Source of the DNA: Polyangia bacterium
GTDB lineage: Bacteria; Myxococcota_A; Polyangia; Fen-1088
NCBI GenBank assembly: GCA_036268875.1
Contig: DATATI010000066.1
Span: 62,001-126,000 of the forward strand
DNA length: 64,000 nt
Reading direction: 5' to 3'
Shown here: positions 1 to 8,623 of the stretch, in pieces
Position numbering within the stretch: position 1 is the first letter of the stretch
How the letters are laid out: every line of letters begins with the position of its first letter
Position numbers and translations under genes: made by a program
Notes under the pieces: generated by a model
What the model saw: only the letters and a program-made list of their open reading frames with translations
The model's database searches: none
What the model was told of the DNA's origin: nothing

Positions 1-1
1 C

Positions 2-532
2 TCGATCAGCAACCCGGCCGAGGCCATCGCCTTTGGCATTGGCCTGGTGGCGCAGGATCGCCGCGAGAGCCTGGTGCACGAACACACCATCGCCGAGAAC
101 ATCGTGCTGGCCTGTCTCGGCTCGGTCACGCGGCGCGGGTTTCTGGACGTGCCGAAGATGCGCCGCCTGGCCACCGACTTCATGAAACGGCTGGCCATCC
201 GCGCGCCCGGCATCGACACGCCGGTGGGCACGCTGAGCGGCGGCAACCAGCAGAAGGTGCAGGTGGCGCGCTGGCTGGCCACCGGCGCCCGCATCCTGTT
301 GCTGGTTGATCCCACGCGCGGCATCGACGTCGGCGCCCGCCACGAGATCAACCAGCTATGGCGAACATTGTCTGACGAGGGGTGCGCCTTGCTCTTGATC
401 TCATCGGAAGCGGAAGAGTTGGTCGACGTCTGTCACCGCGTGACGGTGCTGCGCAACGGCGCCGCCGTCGGCGATCTGGCCGGTGCCGACATCACTGAAG
501 AGCGCTTGCTGCGCCTGGCGGCGGGGGTCTGA
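2..532 (+). CDS. Sugar ABC transporter ATP-binding protein, C-terminal part (XylG/RbsA type), truncated by window edge
   Basis: This is the last 176 residues of a monosaccharide ABC importer ATPase, whose two tandem nucleotide-binding domains power uptake through the permease encoded next. The reading frame is open from the first bases, so the true start lies upstream. The signature motif LSGGNQQK, typical of the second domain of RbsA/XylG proteins, is followed by LLLVDPTRGIDVGAR. In family members the Walker B region usually reads LILDEPTRG, so here the aspartate-glutamate pair is Val-Asp. That suggests a degenerate second ATP site, although variants of this kind exist in the family. The stop lies 2 bases before the permease start, so the genes form one operon. 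The substrate cannot be told from the sequence. Confidence 0.93.
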   Translation, partial: SISNPAEAIAFGIGLVAQDRRESLVHEHTIAENIVLACLGSVTRRGFLDVPKMRRLATDFMKRLAIRAPGIDTPVGTLSGGNQQKVQVARWLATGARILLLVDPTRGIDVGARHEINQLWRTLSDEGCALLLISSEAEELVDVCHRVTVLRNGAAVGDLAGADITEERLLRLAAGV

Positions 533-534
533 AC

Positions 535-1698
535 GTGCTGGGACGACTGGGCCGTCTGTTTAATCGCGACGCTTTCCGTGATTCCACACTGCTGCTGGTG
601 GTGGCGGGGATCTGGATCTTCTTTCAGTTCACCACCGAGGGAACTTTCCTCACCCAGCGCAACCTGGTGCTGCTGGCCTTGCAGACATCGATCGTCAGCC
701 TGGCGGCCATCAGCGCGGTGATGTTGATCGTGACCCGCAATTTCGATCTGTCGGTGGGCTCGGCGGTGGCGCTGGTGGGCGTGGTGGTGGCGGTCTTGAC
801 CGTCAACCACGACATGAACCCATTGCTGGCACTGCCGATCGCGCTCCTGGCCGGCGTGGCCATGGGCGCCTGGCAAGGGCTGTGGGTCACGCGCATGGGC
901 GTGTCGTCGTTCATCGTCACGCTGGCCGGCATGTTGTACTTCAGGGGCGCGTCGATGATCGCCACCAATGGCGCGACCATCGCCCCGCTGCCGGATGCTC
1001 TGGCCGATCTGGCCACCGGCTTTCTGGCGCCCGGCCCGTCCATTGCGTTGATCGTCGTCGGGATCGGCGCGCTGGCGGGATTTCAACTGCTGGGCGCGCG
1101 GCGGGCACAGCAGCTGGGGTTGATGGACGCCGTCGGCGCGCACCTGGTTCGCCGGCTGGCGCCGTTCGTCGTCGGTGGGCTGGCGTTTGGTTGGGTGGCC
1201 ACCCGGCAGGGCATTCCGTATCTGGTGCTGCTGGTGGCGGCGGCGGCGGTGGGCGCCGAGGTGGTGATGCGACGGACGCGCTTCGGCTTGCAGCTTTACG
1301 CCATCGGCGGCAACCCGGAGGCGGCGCGGCTGTCAGGCATCCGCGTCAACCGGGTCATCTTTGCCAATTTCTTGATCGCCGGGCTCGCCTACGGCGTCAC
1401 GGGCGTGGCCCTGACCGCACGCGTGGGCGGTGCCGTCGCGGGCAGCGCGGGTTTGTTCCTGGAGCTGGACGCCATCTCGGCGGCGATCATCGGCGGCACG
1501 TCGCTGACCGGCGGCCGCGGACGCGTCTTCGGCGCGTTGGTCGGCGCGTTGTTGATGGGCAGCCTGAACAACGGCATGAGCCTGATGAACGTCCCGACCT
1601 TCTATCAAGAGACGGCGCGCGGTGTGGTGCTGCTTTTTGCCGTCGCGGCCGATCAATATCGCCGTACGCGCAAATCGACGGGCCGAAAGACGACCTGA
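535..1698 (+). CDS. Monosaccharide ABC transporter permease, XylH type
   Basis: This 387-residue integral membrane protein is the permease partner of the preceding ATPase. It begins with GTG two bases after the ATPase stop, indicating translational coupling. Many hydrophobic helices cover the whole length. The segments RNFDLSVGS near residue 68 and WVTRMGVSSFIVTLAGML near 120 are characteristic of the RbsC/XylH branch. Its length matches XylH (about 390 residues) better than RbsC (about 320), because of an extra central hydrophobic segment. It ends in a basic cytoplasmic tail. The periplasmic binding protein of the system is not in the window and may lie upstream. Confidence 0.92.
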   Translation: MLGRLGRLFNRDAFRDSTLLLVVAGIWIFFQFTTEGTFLTQRNLVLLALQTSIVSLAAISAVMLIVTRNFDLSVGSAVALVGVVVAVLTVNHDMNPLLALPIALLAGVAMGAWQGLWVTRMGVSSFIVTLAGMLYFRGASMIATNGATIAPLPDALADLATGFLAPGPSIALIVVGIGALAGFQLLGARRAQQLGLMDAVGAHLVRRLAPFVVGGLAFGWVATRQGIPYLVLLVAAAAVGAEVVMRRTRFGLQLYAIGGNPEAARLSGIRVNRVIFANFLIAGLAYGVTGVALTARVGGAVAGSAGLFLELDAISAAIIGGTSLTGGRGRVFGALVGALLMGSLNNGMSLMNVPTFYQETARGVVLLFAVAADQYRRTRKSTGRKTT

Positions 1699-1841
1699 AC
1701 CGCTGCCAGGCCTTCGGCATCGACGGCAGTGACAACGGTAGCCGCACCGGACCTGGGTTTACGATCCGATGGGCAACTGTCTTACAGCGGTCGGCGCCGA
1801 CGTGGGTCGATTCGACCGACCTGACGCTGACCCGCAAATAG

Positions 1842-1876
1842 AAAATGGGCGGAGCCACTGTGGCCCCGCCCACTTT
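1842..1876. terminator. Bidirectional intrinsic terminator between convergent genes
   Basis: Near-perfect inverted arms of 16 bases (1842-1857 and 1861-1876) surround a 3-base loop. The GC-rich core GGGCGGAGCCA is flanked by AAAA on one side and CTTT on the other, so each strand ends its hairpin in a short T-rich tract. It sits between the end of the permease gene at 1698 and the end of the converging GntR gene at 1903, so it can serve both. Confidence 0.75.
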
Positions 1877-1902
1877 CAAAATGGCGGCACGCTGGCGCCT
1901 CG

Positions 1903-2760
1903 CTAGCCGTTGCCGCCGATGTTGCGCGACTGGCCGATGCTGCGAAAGACCATCGGCGGCTGATTGGACTGTGCCGGCGGCTGAGGACGTTGCTCCCCTT
2001 CGCCGGTGTCCAGTACGGCCGAATCGCTGGGGTCGACCACCGGATCGGGCGTTTGCACGGGACCGACGTTCTGGGCGAACTCGCGCTCGACTCGGCGCAG
2101 ATGGCGCTGCATGGCCCGTCGCGCGCTCGCCGCTGAATGCTCGCGCAGAGCGCCCACGATCTCGCGGTGGTCGGTGATCACGGCCGTGCGCAGGGCCGGG
2201 GTCTGAAAATGGCGTTCCAACTTGCGCCACATCTGGCCCCGCCGCATGTCCCAGTACATGCGCACGGTCTGCACCAGGGCACCGTTGTGCGTGGCCTCGG
2301 CGATGCCGACGTGGAACTTGCGGTCGAGTTCGTCGTAGTCCTGCGAACCGGGTGCGCTTCGCTCCATGGCGTCGACGGTCTTCTCCAGCTCGTTCAGCGA
2401 CGCGTCTTCGATGCACTCGGCGGCTTCGGCGGCCACTTCGGATTCGACCACCCGTCGCGCCTTCAGCAGTTCGAACGGCCCCGGCCCGACGTCACCCGCC
2501 TCGAACAGGGACTGGCCCGCGCTGGGAACGCGCGACACATAGATCCCCGAGCCGATCCGAACCTCGACCAGGCCCGCCAGCTCGAGGGCGATGATCGCCT
2601 CGCGCACAGACGTCCGTGACACTTTCAGTTGGGCGGCCATGTCGCGTTCCGGCGGAAGACGCGAACCCAGCGGATATTGCCCCGATGCAAGCAAATCGCG
2701 GATCTGTTCGGCAATCTGCCGGTAAAGTCGCCTTGTACCCAGCGGTTGGAATTGCATCAT
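1903..2760 (-). CDS. GntR-family transcriptional regulator, FadR subfamily
   Basis: This 285-residue DNA-binding regulator probably controls the neighbouring sugar transporter. An N-terminal winged helix-turn-helix covers about residues 8-75, with GSRLPPERDMAAQLKVSRTS and the wing region VRIGSGIYV. An all-helical FCD effector domain follows at about 95-235. The tail is proline-rich and poorly conserved in appearance. I chose the ATG at 2760 because GGAG lies 6 bases upstream and the wHTH begins within ten residues. The open frame continues to 2907 without a better signal. It converges on the transporter genes across a shared terminator. The ligand is unknown; FCD members usually bind organic or sugar acids. 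Confidence 0.9.
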   Translation of the reverse strand: MMQFQPLGTRRLYRQIAEQIRDLLASGQYPLGSRLPPERDMAAQLKVSRTSVREAIIALELAGLVEVRIGSGIYVSRVPSAGQSLFEAGDVGPGPFELLKARRVVESEVAAEAAECIEDASLNELEKTVDAMERSAPGSQDYDELDRKFHVGIAEATHNGALVQTVRMYWDMRRGQMWRKLERHFQTPALRTAVITDHREIVGALREHSAASARRAMQRHLRRVEREFAQNVGPVQTPDPVVDPSDSAVLDTGEGEQRPQPPAQSNQPPMVFRSIGQSRNIGGNG

Positions 2761-2933
2761 TGGCAGCTCCTCGGTCGGACCAATCGTGATCGCATGCCAA
2801 AGTAGACGGCCGGCTGACTGACGGCAGGCAGCCGCCGGCGATTTAGTCAGCAGATTTTTTACGTCGGCCTCCGGATCGCGACGGCCAGCGTCGACAAACG
2901 GCGCCAACGGCCGCCCGTCTGGGCGCTGCGGTG

Positions 2934-3356
2934 CTAGCCCGCGGGGACCGGCTTTATCAGTTCGGCATTGATCGCGGCCTCCAGACGACTGACCCAGGTG
3001 TTGTAGTGCTTGTGAATGTGCTGTCCGTCGAACTTGAAGGCGGGCGCGCTTTCCTTGTGGATGATCGAGTACTCGGCCGCCGTGTAAGGAATGTCGACGA
3101 CCGCAAAGTATTTTTCTCGTTCGACGCGGGCGGTGACCACGCCCGGCGCATCTTGCACCACCTGCCAGCCACGACTGACCAGCGCCCGAACAATCGCTTC
3201 ATGGACCCGCGCGGTGCCGTCCACGCCGGGCGGCGGTGCCACCACCGGGACGTGCGCCGGCGCCAACACGGGCGACATATTCGCGCCGCACCCAACCACA
3301 ATCAGGGTCGCGCCCAGCGCCAAGAGACGAAGAGTCAGCGTCATGGTCCGTTCCAT
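2934..3356 (-). CDS. Small lipoprotein of unknown function
   Basis: The 140-residue product has a short positive N-terminus, a hydrophobic stretch and a lipobox ending LIVVGC, so it is likely an exported lipoprotein. A Pro-rich linker follows, then a compact domain of about 100 residues with alternating strands and helices (around AIVRALVSRGWQVVQDAPG) and a histidine-containing segment QHIHKHYNTW near the end. I do not recognise the family. The start at 3356 gives the most compact signal peptide; an upstream in-frame ATG at 3395 would add 13 residues. It lies downstream of nothing obviously co-transcribed. Confidence 0.75.
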   Translation of the reverse strand: MERTMTLTLRLLALGATLIVVGCGANMSPVLAPAHVPVVAPPPGVDGTARVHEAIVRALVSRGWQVVQDAPGVVTARVEREKYFAVVDIPYTAAEYSIIHKESAPAFKFDGQHIHKHYNTWVSRLEAAINAELIKPVPAG

Positions 3357-3425
3357 TTGTGAAGGTCGCTTCAGCATGACGCGCAGGATACACAAGGCGG
3401 AGAGGAAACCAAGCCAGCGGCGCGC

Positions 3426-4865
3426 CTAAAGGCCGTGCTTTTTGACCTTGGTCATGAACGTCCGCAAGGGGACGCCCAGCAGCTTGGCGGCCTTGGTTTT
3501 GTTGCCGCCGGTGAGGTCCAGGGCGGCTTGCAGGCGCGCCCGCTCGTGCTCACGATTGCTCTCCGCCAGCGAGACCGGCGTCGACGGTGCCGGCGGAGGC
3601 GCCAGCGCCAGCGCAGCGGCCAGCTCGGCCGCTGATTCGCGAGCCACCGTGGCGCCGCTGTTTTCCAGGACTGCCGCGACGACGTCCAGATCGATGGGAC
3701 CACCGCGGTGGGTGACGGCCAGATACTCCATCATGTTCTTGAGCTCGCGAATGTTGCCGGGCCAGGAGTGGTTCATCAACCGCTGCAGCGCCGCCGGCGT
3801 GATCGCCACCGGGGGATGGCCGAGCGCTCTGCGGGCTTGGTTGACAAAGCGCTCGGCCAGCCGGGCCAGCTCGCGCGGGCGCGCGCGCAGCGGCGGCAAA
3901 GACAGAAACGCCACGTTCAAGCGATAGTACAGATCCTCGCGGAACCAACCCTCTTTGGCGCCCAGATCGATCCGCCGGTGCGACGCCGCCACCACGCGCA
4001 CGTCGATCTTCCGTTCTTGCACGGCGCCCAGGCGGGTCACGGCGCGCGTCTCAAGAACGCGCAGCAGTTTGCTTTGAATGGACAGCGACAGATCGCCGAT
4101 CTCGTCCAGGAACACTGTGCCTCCGGCGGCGGTCTCCAGCAGGCCGGGTTTGTCCGCGATGGCGCCCGAGAACGCGCCGCGGACGTGGCCGAACAATTCG
4201 CTTTCAGCGAGGCCGTCGGGCAAGGCGGCACAATTGATGGCCACGAAAGGTCCCGCCGCTCGATTCGACCACAGGTGCAATGCGGTCGCCGCCAGCTCTT
4301 TGCCGGTGCCGGTCTCACCCCAGATCAGCACCGATAGATCGGTCGACGCCAGGCGTTCGATCTGCGCGTACACGTGGCTCATCGACGGATCGGCGACCAG
4401 CACGGTGGTATCGCCCAGGGTGACGATTCGTTCGATGGCCTCCGGTCCGGGCATGCCTTCCCGGCCGATTGACTCGCCGGTCGGTTGCTCGGAGAAGACC
4501 ACGAACACCTCGCCCAACGTAATAACGTCGCCGTAACACAAGGCGCGTTGATCGGCGATGCGCTCACCGTTTATGCGAGTGCCGTTCTGGCTGTCCAGAT
4601 CGCGGATGGTCACTTGGCTGTCGTGGATCAGTAACTCGGCGTGGCGGCGTGAAATAGAAGGAGAGTCGATGCGGACCTGGACGTCGCCGCCCCGCCCCAG
4701 CACCACGCGGCCCCCGCCCGGCAAGACGCGCGCCTCGGCATTGTCGCCCGACCACACCACCAAGCGATGGCGCAAACCGAGCGCGTGCGGTGGCACTGAC
4801 GGCCGGGTCATCGGCACCGACGGCGTGGACCGACCAAGCTCGGGGGAAAGACGCGGCTCACTCAT
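3426..4865 (-). CDS. FHA-domain sigma-54-dependent transcriptional activator
   Basis: This 479-residue enhancer-binding protein has three parts. An FHA domain at about residues 45-125 (VVLGRGGDVQVRI, SISRRHAELL, DSQNGTRINGERI) should bind phosphothreonine peptides. An AAA+ domain at about 165-395 carries Walker A GETGTGKE and Walker B GGTVFLDEIGDL. A Fis-type helix-turn-helix lies at the C-terminus (NKTKAAKLLGVPLRTFMTKV). The sigma-54 contact loop reads GAFSGA in place of GAFTGA, a conservative change. There is no receiver domain, so Ser/Thr kinase signalling is the likely input. The ATG at 4865 is preceded by GAGG; the frame is open to 4922. No cognate kinase gene is in the window. Confidence 0.93.
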   Translation of the reverse strand: MSEPRLSPELGRSTPSVPMTRPSVPPHALGLRHRLVVWSGDNAEARVLPGGGRVVLGRGGDVQVRIDSPSISRRHAELLIHDSQVTIRDLDSQNGTRINGERIADQRALCYGDVITLGEVFVVFSEQPTGESIGREGMPGPEAIERIVTLGDTTVLVADPSMSHVYAQIERLASTDLSVLIWGETGTGKELAATALHLWSNRAAGPFVAINCAALPDGLAESELFGHVRGAFSGAIADKPGLLETAAGGTVFLDEIGDLSLSIQSKLLRVLETRAVTRLGAVQERKIDVRVVAASHRRIDLGAKEGWFREDLYYRLNVAFLSLPPLRARPRELARLAERFVNQARRALGHPPVAITPAALQRLMNHSWPGNIRELKNMMEYLAVTHRGGPIDLDVVAAVLENSGATVARESAAELAAALALAPPPAPSTPVSLAESNREHERARLQAALDLTGGNKTKAAKLLGVPLRTFMTKVKKHGL

Positions 4866-4890
4866 CTTTTTGGCCTCTCGCCGATCATCG

Positions 4891-4929
4891 CCTGCTCGCG
4901 GTTGCCTTCGGCTACTACGCACGAGCAGG
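4891..4929. other. Inverted repeat between haem-protein gene and sigma-54 activator gene
   Basis: Arms CCTGCTCG (4891-4898) and CGAGCAGG (4922-4929) are perfect 8-base inverted repeats with a 23-base spacer. They lie 25 bases upstream of the activator start and 76 bases after the end of the preceding gene on the same strand. They could be an operator or a weak transcription-end hairpin; no T tract is present. Confidence 0.35.
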
Positions 4930-5004
4930 TTCGAGGTGCCGCGGACAATACAAAATCTTTTGGTCCGGGCGCGGCGACCGACCGTGGGCGGCGGCAGGCC
5001 CCGC

Positions 5005-7842
5005 CTAAAGCGACTTCAGAAACGCTACCAGCGCCTCCCGATCGGCGCTGGGCAGATGCAGCACGCGGGCCTTGACCGCCGACGCTTCGCCACCGTGCCA
5101 CAGCACCGCCTCCAGCAAACTGGCCGCCCGGCCGTCGTGAAGATAATGGCATGGGCCCTGATTGGGCGCCGGGTTCAGCGTCTGATCCTTCTGGTATCCG
5201 GCCGCCACCTCGTCGCAAAGACCGATGCCCCACAAGGGCGGCGTCCGCCACATCGACGGAGTGGCGACGTATTCGCCGACGCTGTTGTCCGACAGCTCTG
5301 CGCCCATGTCGTGCAACAAAAGGTCGCTGTAGGGGTGGATGACCTGATCTTGCAGCTCCACAAACGGCGCGGGGCCGGTGTGCTGGTTGGGCACGTGGCA
5401 GCTCACGCAGCCCATCTGGGCGAACAGGCCCTCGCCGCGCGCTACCTGCGGATCCTTGAGATCGCGGCGCGGCGGCACCGCCAATGCGCGCATGTACGTC
5501 ACCAAACGATCGAGATCGGCGTCGGCGAGTTCCGGCGTTGGTCTGTCCGCCGCTGTGCATGCGGTTTGGTTGGCTCCACAGTCGTGCCGGGGAAAGACGC
5601 TGGTGGTGACGCCGATGTCCAGGTTCAGCGCCTCGGCGACCTGGTGGCGCACGCTGGCTTTCGACGCCTTCCAACCCAGACGTCCGAGGTGCATCTTGCC
5701 GTCTTCGGGATCGAAAACCAGGTTCGGGACGCCTTTGATCCCGTCGTGATCGCAATCGGTGGGATCGGCGTGGGCCAGGATGTCCGCCTCGGGAATGGCC
5801 TCCAGCAAGCCCATGCCGATCAGCGGCCGCGCCAGCCGGATCGAGTACGCCGCCGGTGCGCCGCCGCTGGCGCCGGTGAAGACCGTGCTCGGTTTGGTCA
5901 GCGTATAGGCGGTCCCGTCGTCGAACGTGCCGGCCACGGTCTGGAACTGGAAGGCCGCCGATCCTTCCGCCACCGCACCGCCGATGGCCTTCGGTTGTAG
6001 CTGCTTTCCATAATTTGGATCAGGCGTCGGCCCGCCGTGTTCATCCTTGCCGGGCCCGAAGAGCTTCACCACCACCGAATCGAACGGCGCCCCGGCGGCC
6101 GGCGGCACGCCGCGGTTGTTGTGCGAATGACAGCCTTCGCAGGTCACCTGGTTGAAGAGCGGACCGCTCAGGTTGGCGTGCACCGCGGTGTCCGCGTCGG
6201 GCAAGTCGTTGTTCGCCTCGATGTGCTTGCCGGTGCTGTAGTCGGTGTGAAAGAGACGACGGCCCTGGACAAAATTGGCGGCGTTTTCACCCAGAATATT
6301 CGGCGACATCTGCGAGTAATACAGATCGTGCCGCCAGCGCAGGTACGGCATCGTCGCGGCGCCGCCCGACCAGCCCGCTTCGTCGGGGCCGCTGCGATCT
6401 TTGATCTGGCCGGCGGCGATGGCCTTGGCGACAGGTCCGCCGGCGGAACAGTCGTAGGGATGTGGAAAATCCTGGCCGGTGCCCTCGTACTCGGGTGGGA
6501 CGGACATCGTGCAGTCCTGGTTGAACGGGGTCACCGTCCCCTTCCCCACCACGTACCGGAACGAGTCTGAATAGTAGTTCGCCTGGGTGTAGCAGCCGTT
6601 GGTGAACGGCGGACCGTTCAGCGTGCAGCCGCCCGGCAGCGGCAGGATGTTGCGCACGTGGCTGCCGTTGCCGACGTCGTAGCGGGCGGCGAAGATGCCG
6701 AACTCGATCTGCAGCTGATCGCCCATCTGGATGGCGCGGTGTTCGCGGTCGTTGCGCGTGATGGTGAAGGTGTACCGCTGCGTGTTGCAGGAGGCGGCGT
6801 TCGGATCGGCCTCGCAACCCATGGGCAGCACGTTGTTCGCCGCCCCGCCGGCGTTGGTGGCGAAGGCATTGCCGTCGACGCCGCCGTAGATCTTCCAGGC
6901 CCGGATGTTCAGATCGGCCCCGCCTTGCTGACCGCCGGCCAGCTTTTGTTTGCTGTAGTACTGGTTGACGTCGGGCAGGAACGTCACGCCGATGGTGGTG
7001 CCGCCGGCGGGGATGCTGTCGTCGAGAATGTATTCGAAGGTGCGGTCCTCGAAATAATGGTCGTGATAAATGGCGTACGTCTCTTCCATCTCGTGCCGAA
7101 AGCGCACCCGGCCGGCGCCGCGAAAGATGAGGTGGTGGGTGGTCGGATCGATGTACGAGATCGGTTTGGCCGCGCTGGTGGTGGATACAAACAGCGGCGC
7201 GAAGGTCAACGCCTGCCCCGAACACGCTCCCAGATTGGCGCTGCTTTTCCCGTCCTCACCGGCACAGGTCGCCGTCGCCGCCGGGGTGCCAGCTTTGAAA
7301 TAATTGTAAATCGATTGTATCTCGGCGTCGGAAATCGCCGCGGCGGCGAAGGCGGGCATCAAGGTCCCACCGGTGGGCGCGCGAACCTGGGCGAGAAAAG
7401 CCGCCGCGCTGGCCACGCTACCGCCTGCGGCAGTGCTGGTGAACAGATTCGGCACCAACGGATTAGCCGCGGCGCCGAAGGCACTGTGACAGCCACCGCA
7501 GTCGGGGACAAAACTGGCCGGCAAGGCCGGGGCGGTGCCCGCGTTGCCCACGCAGGCAGGCGGTACACCGGTTCCCACGCTGCCACCACCAGCGCCGCCG
7601 GCCGTGCCGGCGTCGGATGACCCAGTCCCACTCGCGCCGCCCCCGCCGGCGACGAAGCCGCCGCTGCCCGATGGGGCGGGATCATTTCCCCCGCCCGTGG
7701 TCCCGCCCGCTCCGATATTGGCGCCGCGGCCGCAGCCGGCGAACGACGGCCCTGACAACAAAGCCCCGACCGCGGCGATGTGGACTGTCTGACGGGCGCT
7801 GACAGCGAGAAGCGCTGTCGCCATCATTCGGGTGCGCGACAT
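5005..7842 (-). CDS. Large multi-haem DHOR-like (di-haem oxidoreductase) exported lipoprotein
   Basis: The 945-residue product carries three CxxCH haem-c sites: CGGCH near residue 115, CEGCH near 570 and CVSCH near 810. The signal segment ends FAGC and a Gly/Ser-rich linker of about 60 residues follows. The C-terminal 400 residues, with VTCEGCHSHNNRG and MGCVSCHVPNQHTG, resemble the DHOR family of putative di-haem peroxidase/thiol oxidoreductases. The N-terminal haem segment resembles a single-haem cytochrome domain. Between them lies a roughly 300-residue segment rich in Asp, His and aromatic residues that I do not recognise. The start at 7842 has AAAGG upstream. It probably acts in the cell envelope; its electron partner is unknown. 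Confidence 0.85.
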   Translation of the reverse strand: MSRTRMMATALLAVSARQTVHIAAVGALLSGPSFAGCGRGANIGAGGTTGGGNDPAPSGSGGFVAGGGGASGTGSSDAGTAGGAGGGSVGTGVPPACVGNAGTAPALPASFVPDCGGCHSAFGAAANPLVPNLFTSTAAGGSVASAAAFLAQVRAPTGGTLMPAFAAAAISDAEIQSIYNYFKAGTPAATATCAGEDGKSSANLGACSGQALTFAPLFVSTTSAAKPISYIDPTTHHLIFRGAGRVRFRHEMEETYAIYHDHYFEDRTFEYILDDSIPAGGTTIGVTFLPDVNQYYSKQKLAGGQQGGADLNIRAWKIYGGVDGNAFATNAGGAANNVLPMGCEADPNAASCNTQRYTFTITRNDREHRAIQMGDQLQIEFGIFAARYDVGNGSHVRNILPLPGGCTLNGPPFTNGCYTQANYYSDSFRYVVGKGTVTPFNQDCTMSVPPEYEGTGQDFPHPYDCSAGGPVAKAIAAGQIKDRSGPDEAGWSGGAATMPYLRWRHDLYYSQMSPNILGENAANFVQGRRLFHTDYSTGKHIEANNDLPDADTAVHANLSGPLFNQVTCEGCHSHNNRGVPPAAGAPFDSVVVKLFGPGKDEHGGPTPDPNYGKQLQPKAIGGAVAEGSAAFQFQTVAGTFDDGTAYTLTKPSTVFTGASGGAPAAYSIRLARPLIGMGLLEAIPEADILAHADPTDCDHDGIKGVPNLVFDPEDGKMHLGRLGWKASKASVRHQVAEALNLDIGVTTSVFPRHDCGANQTACTAADRPTPELADADLDRLVTYMRALAVPPRRDLKDPQVARGEGLFAQMGCVSCHVPNQHTGPAPFVELQDQVIHPYSDLLLHDMGAELSDNSVGEYVATPSMWRTPPLWGIGLCDEVAAGYQKDQTLNPAPNQGPCHYLHDGRAASLLEAVLWHGGEASAVKARVLHLPSADREALVAFLKSL

Positions 7843-8026
7843 TTAACGCTGCCTTTCGCTCGGGAAAATGAAGACCGACCCATCAATCTTCGTCCGAACA
7901 CCGTCCGTCCTTCAGTAGTGGAAAGCCCGACGCCATTCAGTTGTGGCGGGCGAAGAAGCCGCTGACGCGTGGCGCGGCGTCAAAGTTCTGACGCTGGTCG
8001 GATGACCTGCGTGGCGCGCGTTGGCG

Positions 8027-8479
8027 TCAGCGCGCGGCGGTCGTCGCGGCCTTCTCCAGCCAGCGCTGCATTTGCTGCGCGTCGACCAGGCCCGCCTGTT
8101 GCGACACCACCTGCCCGCGACTGAGAACCAGAAAATTCGGGATCCCTTGGACGTGAAAACGCTGGGCCAGGTCCGGTTGCTGATCGGTGTTCACCTTCAA
8201 CACCACGGCGCGGCCGGCCATCGTTTCGGCCACCTTCTTCACTTGCGGCCCCGCCACCCGACACGGCCCGCACCACGGCGCCCAGAAATCCACCAGCACT
8301 GGCACCGGCGACGCGCCGATGATCTCGTCAAAGCGCGCGGTGTCGGCGTCGATCGGCTCGGCCATCGGGGGCAGCGTCGCTTTGCAGGCGCCGCAGTGCC
8401 CAAGGTGAGACAAATGTTCGTACGGCGTTCGGTTCTTTGCGCCACACCCAGGACACACGCGCACCAGCGAACCCGTCAT
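8027..8479 (-). CDS. trxC: Thioredoxin with N-terminal zinc ribbon (thioredoxin 2 type)
   Basis: The product is 150 residues long. The first 40 residues hold two CxxC pairs (CPGC and CGAC), the zinc ribbon of TrxC. The thioredoxin fold follows, with active site WAPWCGPC near residue 68 and the cis-proline region GIPNFLVL. It reduces protein disulfides in the cytosol and is often linked to oxidative stress. The start at 8479 was chosen because GAGGAGGG lies about 10 bases upstream and the zinc ribbon begins directly. It lies upstream of the haem-protein gene on the same strand, 184 bases away, so co-transcription is possible but not clear. Confidence 0.92.
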   Translation of the reverse strand: MTGSLVRVCPGCGAKNRTPYEHLSHLGHCGACKATLPPMAEPIDADTARFDEIIGASPVPVLVDFWAPWCGPCRVAGPQVKKVAETMAGRAVVLKVNTDQQPDLAQRFHVQGIPNFLVLSRGQVVSQQAGLVDAQQMQRWLEKAATTAAR

Positions 8480-8623
8480 TTCGAAAACCCTCCTCGCCTT
8501 TAGAGGCAGATGGACCCGAAGGGTTCCCGAAAAGTCAGGGAGCGCCAGGCGCAAAATCAGCGGCGCGGCGGCGCCGCCCTCCTCGACGGCGATCTGGAGT
8601 CAGACGCAGTTTCGCGGTAATGG

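Noticed and set aside
3426-4865. Part of a type VI secretion regulon because of the FHA domain, with the PP2C at 48 kb
   Set aside because: No secretion-system structural genes are in the window and the genes are 43 kb apart.
4558-6000. A 480-codon plus-strand frame
   Set aside because: It runs opposite to the FHA regulator and the haem protein, both of which have clear motifs.
7985-8035. A terminator after the thioredoxin gene
   Set aside because: The GC-rich inverted repeats there overlap the stop codon and lack a T tract, so the signal is too weak to call.
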